Assembly (NCBI RefSeq): GCF_000730165.1
Contig: NZ_CP022112.1
Coordinates: forward strand, 599,501 to 663,500
Direction: 5' to 3'
Length of the DNA stretch: 64,000 nt
Origin: Nitrospirillum viridazoti CBAmc
GTDB taxonomy: Bacteria > Pseudomonadota > Alphaproteobacteria > Azospirillales > Azospirillaceae
Part shown: one piece after another, positions 58,954-64,000 of the stretch
How positions within the stretch are numbered: the stretch's first letter is position 1
Layout: each line of letters opens with the position of its first letter
Notes under the pieces: model-generated
Told to the model about the DNA's origin: nothing
The model's database searches: none
Seen by the model: the letters and a program-made list of their open reading frames with translations, nothing else
Program-made: the position numbers and the translations under genes

Positions 58954-61900
58954 CCGGCTTCACCGCCTGGGTGGTCACCCATCGCCGCTCGCTGTTGTGC
59001 CTGCTGGCCCTGCCGGTGCTGGCGGGCCTGATCGCGGCGGGCCGCTTGCCCGTCACCCTGTTTCCCGCCGTGACCTTTCCCCGGGTGCGCGTCTCGCTGG
59101 ATGCCGGCGACCGGCCGGCGCCGCAGATGCTGCTGCTGGCCACCCGGCCGCTGGAACAGGCGGTGCACCGGGTGCCCGGGGTCACGGACGTGCGCTCCAC
59201 CACCAGCCGGGGCAGTGCGGAACTGTCCATCACCTTCGCCTGGGGCACCGATATGACCACGGCGGAGCTGCAGGTGAACGCGGCGGTAGGACAGGTGCTG
59301 CCCACCCTGCCAGCGGGCTCCACCGCCACCGTGCGTCGCATGGAACCGACGGTCTTCCCCATCATCGCCTACAGCTTGACCTCCGACACCCTGTCGCCCA
59401 CGCGGCTGCGCGACCTGGCGCAGTACCAGCTGCGTCCCCTGCTGGCCAGCATCGAGGGCGTTGCCGAGGTGGGTGTCGCCGGCGGGGCGGAGCAGGAATT
59501 CCAGGTCATCGCCGATCCCGACCGCCTGCTGGCCCATGGCCTGGCGTTCGAGGACGTGGTCAAGGCGGTGGGCAATGCCAGCCTGGTGCAGGCCGTGGGC
59601 CGCATCGAGGACCATTACAAGCTGTTCCTGGTGGTGTCAGACAACAGCCTGGGCGGCCTGGACGCCGTGCGCCACGTCGTCCTGTCCAGCGGTGCCGGCG
59701 GTGTCGTGACGGTGGGCGACGTGGCCCAGGTGGTGGACGGCACCGTGCCGCAATGGACGCGGGTGACGGCCGGTGGCCGCGATGCCGTGCTGCTGAACGT
59801 CTATCAGCAGCGCGACGGCAACAGCGTGCGCATCGCGGCGGCTGTACGCGACCGCTTGGCGGCCGCCAGCCTGCCCAAGGGCGTCACGGTCAGCAACTGG
59901 TACGACCAGAGCCAGCTGGTGCTGGCCTCCGCCGCCAGCGTGCGCGACGCCGTGCTGATCGGCATCGTGCTGGCGGCCCTGGTGCTGTGGCTGGTCCTGC
60001 GCGACCTGCGCATCACCTTGATCGCCGCCCTGGTGGTGCCGGCGGCCTTGGCGGCCACGGTGGCGCTGCTGAGCGTCCTGCGCCTCAGCTTCAACATCAT
60101 GACCCTGGGCGGCATGGCGGCGGCGGTGGGCCTGATCATCGACGACGCCATCGTCATGGTGGAACACATCGTGCGCCGCCTGCGCGAAGGGCATGGTAAT
60201 GGCGGCGGCGTGTTGGCCGCTGCGCGGGAATTCACGCGGCCCCTGGCCGGATCCAGCGCCGCCACCCTGGTCATCTTCGTGCCCCTGGCCTTCCTGGACG
60301 GCGTCACCGGCGCCTTTTTCCAGGCGCTGTCGCTGACCATGGCCTCCGGCCTGGCCTTTTCCTTCATCATCACCTGGCTGGCGGTGCCCCTGGCGGTGGA
60401 ACGGCTGGGGGACATCCATAAGCCGCACGGCGCGGGCAGGGTGCAGGCTTGGGTGGATGACCGCTACGGCCGCTTGTCGGCGCGCCTTCTGGTCCGGCCG
60501 TGGTTGGCGCTGGCCGGCTTGCTTCCCTTGATCGTCCTGGGTGGCCTGGCTTACCGCGCCGTGGGTTCAGGCTTCATGCCCGACATGGATGAGGGCGGCT
60601 TCGTCCTGGACTACCGCAGCGCCCCGGGCACGGCGATCAGCGAGACCGCCCGCCTGCTGCACCAGGTCGACGTCATCCTGGCCGACACGCCCGACGTCGC
60701 GACCTGGTCATGGCGCATCGGCGCCGGTCTGGGCGGCGAGTTGAACGAGCCTAACCGGGGCGATTATTTCGTGCGCCTGAAACCGACCGGCCGCCGCGAT
60801 ATCGATGAGGTCATCGCCGAGGTGCGGGCCCGCCTTGCCCATGAGGTGCCGGGCCTTGAGGTGGAGATCGCCCAGCAGATGGAGGATCTGATCGGCGACC
60901 TGACGGCCGTGCCGCAGCCCATCGAGGTCAAGATCTTCGGCGACGATCCCGCCACCGTGCTGCCCACGGCCCGCGCCGTGGCGGCGGCCCTGGCCAAGGT
61001 GGACGGCGTGGTCGACATCAAGGACGGCGTCAACCCGGCGGGCGACGCCCTGGACATTCGCGTGGACGCCGCCCGGGCGGCGGTGGAGGGCATGGACGTG
61101 GCCGGCGTCACCGCGGCGGTGGCTGATTACCTGCAGGGAGCCGTGGCGACGCAGCTGCCGCTGCAGACGGCGCTGGCCACGAAGCAGGTGGGGGTGCGCG
61201 TCTGGGTGCCGGCGGCGGTGCGCACCACCGACACCGACGTAGCCAACCTGCGCCTGCGCGCGCCTGACGGTCATATGTTTCCCTTGAAGCGGGTGGCGGC
61301 GGTGGTGCCGGTGAGCGGGGAGCCGGAGATCGGGCAGGAAAACCTGCAGGGCATGGTGGCCGTCACCGCCCGCATCGAGGGGCGCGACATGGGCTCCGTC
61401 GCCGCTGACGTCACCGCCCTGCTGGACAGCCAGCACCTGGTGAAGGCGCCCTTGCGCTATGAACTCGGCGGGCTTTATCAGCAGCAGCGCATCGCCTTCC
61501 GCGGCCTGCTGACCGTGTTCGCCGCCGCCGTGGCGGCCGTCTTCGTCCTGCTGCTGTTCCTGTACGAAAGCTTCATCACCGCCCTGGTGATCCTGGTCAT
61601 GCCCTTGCTGGCGGCGGGGGCGGTGTTCGTGGGGCTGTGGCTGACACGGACGGAGCTGAACATCACCGCCATGATGGGCATGACCATGGTCGTCGGCATC
61701 GTAACGGAGGTGGCGATCTTCTTCTTCTCGGAATTCGAGAGCCTGCCGGCGGGCATGCCGCTGGTGGAGCGGCTGTCCCAGGCGGGGCGCAACCGCTTCC
61801 GCCCCATCGCCATGACGACACTGGCCGCCATGCTGACCCTGCTGCCGCTCGCCTTCGGCCTGGGCGAAGGGGCGGGCATGCAGCAGCCGCTGGCCATCGC

Positions 61901-61994
61901 CATCCTGTCCGGATTAGCGGTGCAACTGCCGCTGGTGTTGCTGGTCATGCCCTGCCTGTACCGCCTGGCCGTGCGCGGTGGTGTCACGACTTGA
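58950..61994 (+). CDS. RND efflux permease (1014 aa)
   Basis: This inner-membrane proton-driven pump has the full RND layout with 12 membrane helices and two periplasmic loops. The helix 4 proton-relay Asp pair is present in GLIIDDAIVMVEHIV. Features such as FMPDMDEGGFVLDYRSAPGT, AQQMEDLIGDLTAVPQPIEV and KIFGDDPATVL resemble heavy-metal (CzcA/CusA-like) as well as general RND pumps, so metal ions are possible substrates, in line with the His-rich sensor kinase nearby. Length is slightly short for CusA. It overlaps the convergent pyrophosphatase gene by 11 bases. Confidence 0.9.
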   Translation: MTGFTAWVVTHRRSLLCLLALPVLAGLIAAGRLPVTLFPAVTFPRVRVSLDAGDRPAPQMLLLATRPLEQAVHRVPGVTDVRSTTSRGSAELSITFAWGTDMTTAELQVNAAVGQVLPTLPAGSTATVRRMEPTVFPIIAYSLTSDTLSPTRLRDLAQYQLRPLLASIEGVAEVGVAGGAEQEFQVIADPDRLLAHGLAFEDVVKAVGNASLVQAVGRIEDHYKLFLVVSDNSLGGLDAVRHVVLSSGAGGVVTVGDVAQVVDGTVPQWTRVTAGGRDAVLLNVYQQRDGNSVRIAAAVRDRLAAASLPKGVTVSNWYDQSQLVLASAASVRDAVLIGIVLAALVLWLVLRDLRITLIAALVVPAALAATVALLSVLRLSFNIMTLGGMAAAVGLIIDDAIVMVEHIVRRLREGHGNGGGVLAAAREFTRPLAGSSAATLVIFVPLAFLDGVTGAFFQALSLTMASGLAFSFIITWLAVPLAVERLGDIHKPHGAGRVQAWVDDRYGRLSARLLVRPWLALAGLLPLIVLGGLAYRAVGSGFMPDMDEGGFVLDYRSAPGTAISETARLLHQVDVILADTPDVATWSWRIGAGLGGELNEPNRGDYFVRLKPTGRRDIDEVIAEVRARLAHEVPGLEVEIAQQMEDLIGDLTAVPQPIEVKIFGDDPATVLPTARAVAAALAKVDGVVDIKDGVNPAGDALDIRVDAARAAVEGMDVAGVTAAVADYLQGAVATQLPLQTALATKQVGVRVWVPAAVRTTDTDVANLRLRAPDGHMFPLKRVAAVVPVSGEPEIGQENLQGMVAVTARIEGRDMGSVAADVTALLDSQHLVKAPLRYELGGLYQQQRIAFRGLLTVFAAAVAAVFVLLLFLYESFITALVILVMPLLAAGAVFVGLWLTRTELNITAMMGMTMVVGIVTEVAIFFFSEFESLPAGMPLVERLSQAGRNRFRPIAMTTLAAMLTLLPLAFGLGEGAGMQQPLAIAILSGLAVQLPLVLLVMPCLYRLAVRGGVTT

Positions 61995-62532
61995 CCACAC
62001 CCGCCTCCAGGATGGCGCGGGCGTCATCGGCGTCGCCCACGCCCAGGGGGCGGAAGTGCCGGCCGCGCCGGCGATTATAGTCGATGAAGAAGGCCTCGAT
62101 GTCCTTCAGCATCTGGCGGGACAGGACAGGCACGGGATCGTCGGCGATAGGCTCGCGCGCCTGGTCGGGCACGCCCAGCAAGCGATCGTTGCGCACCGTC
62201 TTGCCGTTCTGGTCCGTCTGCTCCGCCATGATCACGCCCAACAGGCGCGTCTGGACCAGCAAGCCGGTGGGCAGGGGCATGTCCAATATCAACAGCACAT
62301 CCAGGGGATCGCCGTCCTGCCCTTCCGTTCCTGGGATGAAGCCGAAATTATGGGGGAAGACCTGGCCCGGGGGCAGCAGGTAACTGAGCGTGAACAAGCC
62401 CAGCCCGGGCTCATACTTCAGCTTGCCCGGACATCCCTTGGGCGTCTCCAGCACCGTGTTGACCAGGCCGCTTTCCGGATCGAAGGCGGGCAGGTGGTCT
62501 ATGGCCGGAACAGGGCAGGGGGCCTGGTCCAT
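61984..62532 (-). CDS. ppa: Inorganic pyrophosphatase, family I (182 aa)
   Basis: The signature DGDPLDVLL carries the metal-binding Asp residues. KLKYEPGLGLFTLSYLLPPG and FPHNFGFIPGT are the family's conserved strands, and KDIEAFFIDYNRRRGR the C-terminal helix. The enzyme hydrolyses PPi to drive biosynthesis. ATG 62532 is preceded by GAGGG. It follows a 61-aa gene by 10 bases on the same strand. Confidence 0.92.
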   Translation of the reverse strand: MDQAPCPVPAIDHLPAFDPESGLVNTVLETPKGCPGKLKYEPGLGLFTLSYLLPPGQVFPHNFGFIPGTEGQDGDPLDVLLILDMPLPTGLLVQTRLLGVIMAEQTDQNGKTVRNDRLLGVPDQAREPIADDPVPVLSRQMLKDIEAFFIDYNRRRGRHFRPLGVGDADDARAILEAGVVKS

Positions 62533-62542
62533 GGTCCCTCGC

Positions 62543-62728
62543 TCAGCCAAGGAAGGTCCCGGCCTTGGGCACGGCGTCCTCGGGCAGTTCGGTGACGATG
62601 TACAACGCCTCCTCCGCCTCCACGATGTCGATGACAGCTGCGTCGATGGCGGTGGCCGGGGTGGGGGCGGCTGGGCAGCCCAGGGCCCGGGCGATGGTGG
62701 TGCCGTGGTCGATGGAATAGCGGGCCAT
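62543..62728 (-). CDS. Small conserved-looking protein upstream of ppa (61 aa)
   Basis: The protein (MARYSIDHGTTIARALG..., ending PKAGTFLG) is acidic and shows a predicted beta-helix-beta pattern. I do not recognise it. GGAGCG lies 7 bases before ATG 62728, and the stop is 10 bases before the ppa ATG, so both look co-transcribed. The reading frame has the codon bias of a real gene. Function unknown. Confidence 0.6.
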   Translation of the reverse strand: MARYSIDHGTTIARALGCPAAPTPATAIDAAVIDIVEAEEALYIVTELPEDAVPKAGTFLG

Positions 62729-63030
62729 GCCGGGCGCTCCGTCGATGATGGCTGTTCATGGGTTCAAGAGCCGGGGCGGCCTTTCCGTTCCCGGAACGGC
62801 ACCGAAAACAATGCGCCGTGGGGGCTGACGGGGGATGGGGCTGCCGGGCGGCATGTGCTATGCTGGCACCGCCACTCCATCCAGCGGGGGACCCGGTACC
62901 GTCTGCCTTGAGCCTATCTCAGGGGAAGGCCGGTGCGGGGCCGCCATGCTCGCTTCGTTCGTCTCGCCCGCGGCACCGGGGCCTTGCCCGTGCCACCCGT
63001 GCCGGGGATCGCAACAGAGGGGAGGACGCC
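62729..63030. other. 302-bp gap before the phasin gene
   Basis: No credible gene is seen. It is the divergent control region of the 61-aa/ppa unit and the phasin gene. A TATGCT (62859-62864) lacks a good -35. A GGAATAG at 62714 has CGTC 19 bases on, not 15, and is not counted as an ECF site. Confidence 0.45.
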
Positions 63031-63444
63031 ATGCCTGACGCCGTCAAAGCACCGTTTCCACCGCACGACCGGACCAACCAAGCCCTCTTCGGCACCATGC
63101 TGTCCGACAACGCCGCCTGGCTGGGTGACATCCAGCAGGTCTATGGCCGCATGGCCCATGGGGGCATGGCCTTCTTCCAGGAAGTGAGCCGCTTCTGGGA
63201 ACTGCGCATGCACGAGGACAGGGAGGCCTGCGCTGAGCTGATGGCCTGTCGCACGCCGCAGGAGCTGCAGGAATGCGGCCAGCGCTTCGCCCTGAAGGCC
63301 AGCCAGGATTATGCCGAGGGCATCAGCCGCCTGCTGCAAGCCAGCATCGGCGCGTTGGAGGACGGGCCCATTGGCAAGGGCGATGGGGCGAAGGGGGAGG
63401 ACGTCGGAGGCGGTGCCGCCGCGGCGCCCAAGCAAGTCGCCTGA
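63031..63444 (+). CDS. Phasin-family protein (137 aa)
   Basis: The helical core (GDIQQVYGRMAHGGMAFFQ, RTPQELQECGQRFALKASQD, GISRLLQASIGAL) is typical of phasins that coat polyhydroxyalkanoate granules. The tail is Gly/Ala rich. A strong GAGGGGAGG lies before ATG 63031. No PHA synthase is in the window. The role is inferred from the family only. Confidence 0.75.
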   Translation: MPDAVKAPFPPHDRTNQALFGTMLSDNAAWLGDIQQVYGRMAHGGMAFFQEVSRFWELRMHEDREACAELMACRTPQELQECGQRFALKASQDYAEGISRLLQASIGALEDGPIGKGDGAKGEDVGGGAAAAPKQVA

Positions 63445-63559
63445 CAGCCCGCGCCCTTGCCTGTCACGCAACAGATGCCGGTCGCGCAACAGACCTGTGC
63501 GTCGACGCCGCGTTCAAAGCGCGCGCCGGGGCCATTATGTTCAGGCGGTTAGCAATTCG

Positions 63560-63610
63560 GGCGGCCGCCCCACCGCCGGTAGACGCCAGCGGCGGCCGCC
63601 CCACCGCCGG
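63560..63610 (+). repeat. 20-bp direct repeat before the flavin reductase gene
   Basis: GGCGGCCGCCCCACCGCCGG occurs at 63560-63579 and 63591-63610. Each copy includes the palindrome GGCGGCCGCC. It may be a duplicated regulator site or a simple local duplication. Confidence 0.5.
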
Positions 63611-63621
63611 GACAGGACCTT

Positions 63622-64000
63622 ATGCGCCAGCACCATGACCTTTATTCCTATGAGCCGGCCAAGGGCCATGGGTTGCCGCACGACCCGCTGAACTCCATGG
63701 TGGGCCCTCGTCCCATCGGCTGGATCTCCAGCCGGGGGCGGGACGGCAGCGTCAACCTGGCGCCCTACAGCTTCTTCAACCTTTTCAACTACCGCCCGCC
63801 TATCGTGGGCTTCTGCAGCACCAGCGCCAAGGACAGCCTGCGCAACGCCCAGGAAACGGGCGTCTTCGTCTGGAACCTGGCCACGCGCGACCTGGCGGAA
63901 CAGATGAACGCCACCAGCGCCCCCCTGCCGTACGGGACCAACGAATTCGAGGCCGCCGGCCTGACCCAACTGCCGGCGGTGCACATAGACGTGCCGCGCG
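63622..64000 (+). CDS. Flavin reductase-like FMN-binding protein, 5' part
   Basis: The frame opens at ATG 63622 (MRQHHDLYSYEPAKG) after AGGA and runs past the window end. NSMVGPRPIGWISSRG, NLAPYSFFNLFNYRPPIVGF and NAQETGVFVWNLATRD are the FMN-binding blocks of the flavin reductase-like family. It would use NAD(P)H to reduce free flavin or act as a related FMN oxidoreductase. The C-terminus is not seen. Confidence 0.85.
   Translation, partial: MRQHHDLYSYEPAKGHGLPHDPLNSMVGPRPIGWISSRGRDGSVNLAPYSFFNLFNYRPPIVGFCSTSAKDSLRNAQETGVFVWNLATRDLAEQMNATSAPLPYGTNEFEAAGLTQLPAVHIDVPR

Noticed and set aside
62714-62743. GGAATAG followed by CGTC near the 61-aa gene
   Set aside because: The spacer is 19 bp, the site lies inside coding sequence and points away from a suitable start.

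Overview
The window is about 68-70% GC with dense, same-strand gene blocks joined by ATGA/GTGA overlaps, and it reads as the chromosome or chromid of a high-GC alphaproteobacterium. The mix of an SLBB/Wzx/Wzy exopolysaccharide locus, a phasin, an NDUFS4-type complex I protein, PaoABC and DUF1302/DUF1329 fits Rhodospirillales (Azospirillaceae, Nitrospirillum/Niveispirillum-like). That assignment is inference; no rRNA, tRNA or CRISPR is visible.

Layout. 1-1502: gene end, an O-methyltransferase and a divergent TetR regulator. 1503-3875: a lower-GC accessory patch holding an unrecognised protein plus an XRE/ImmA-IrrE metallopeptidase regulator. 3876-38648: a very large exopolysaccharide (EPS) region. 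It has Wzi, a polyprenyl-phosphate sugar transferase, an ECF sigma/anti-sigma pair, a DUF1329/DUF1302 pair, a Gfo/Idh-2-hydroxyacid dehydrogenase fusion, an ABC exporter, four glycosyltransferase-type genes, Wzy, Wzx, Wzz and a 993-aa SLBB export protein. It also has five radical SAM enzymes (four with a B12-type N-terminal region, one SPASM), three methyltransferases, an amidohydrolase, a YdcF protein and an inserted ParDE toxin-antitoxin pair. 38650-42820: a three-gene operon for a monohaem cytochrome c, a decahaem DmsE/MtrA cytochrome and an MtrB/PioB barrel, i.e. a predicted trans-outer-membrane electron conduit. 42946-51062: stress and redox genes (NDUFS4-like, Tat-exported SDR, quinone-oxidoreductase-like protein, PaoABC, exported RidA, creatininase). 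51242-64000: AsmA, a two-component system, a beta-propeller protein, an RND tripartite pump, pyrophosphatase, a 61-aa protein, a phasin and a partial flavin reductase.

Main result. Seven sites share GGGAATA, a fixed spacer and CCGTC (GGAATAN-N15-CGTC in six, N16 in one), the layout of an ECF sigma-factor promoter. One precedes the ECF sigma gene itself. Five precede EPS transcription units: tetR-sugar transferase, the dehydrogenase fusion, GT4, wzz-GT2-SLBB, and the radical SAM operon. One precedes the cytochrome/MtrAB operon. The sequence therefore predicts one ECF regulon joining an unusual radical-SAM-modified surface polysaccharide to an extracellular electron-transfer conduit. The promoter pattern is seen directly; the regulon, the product and the coupling are inference.
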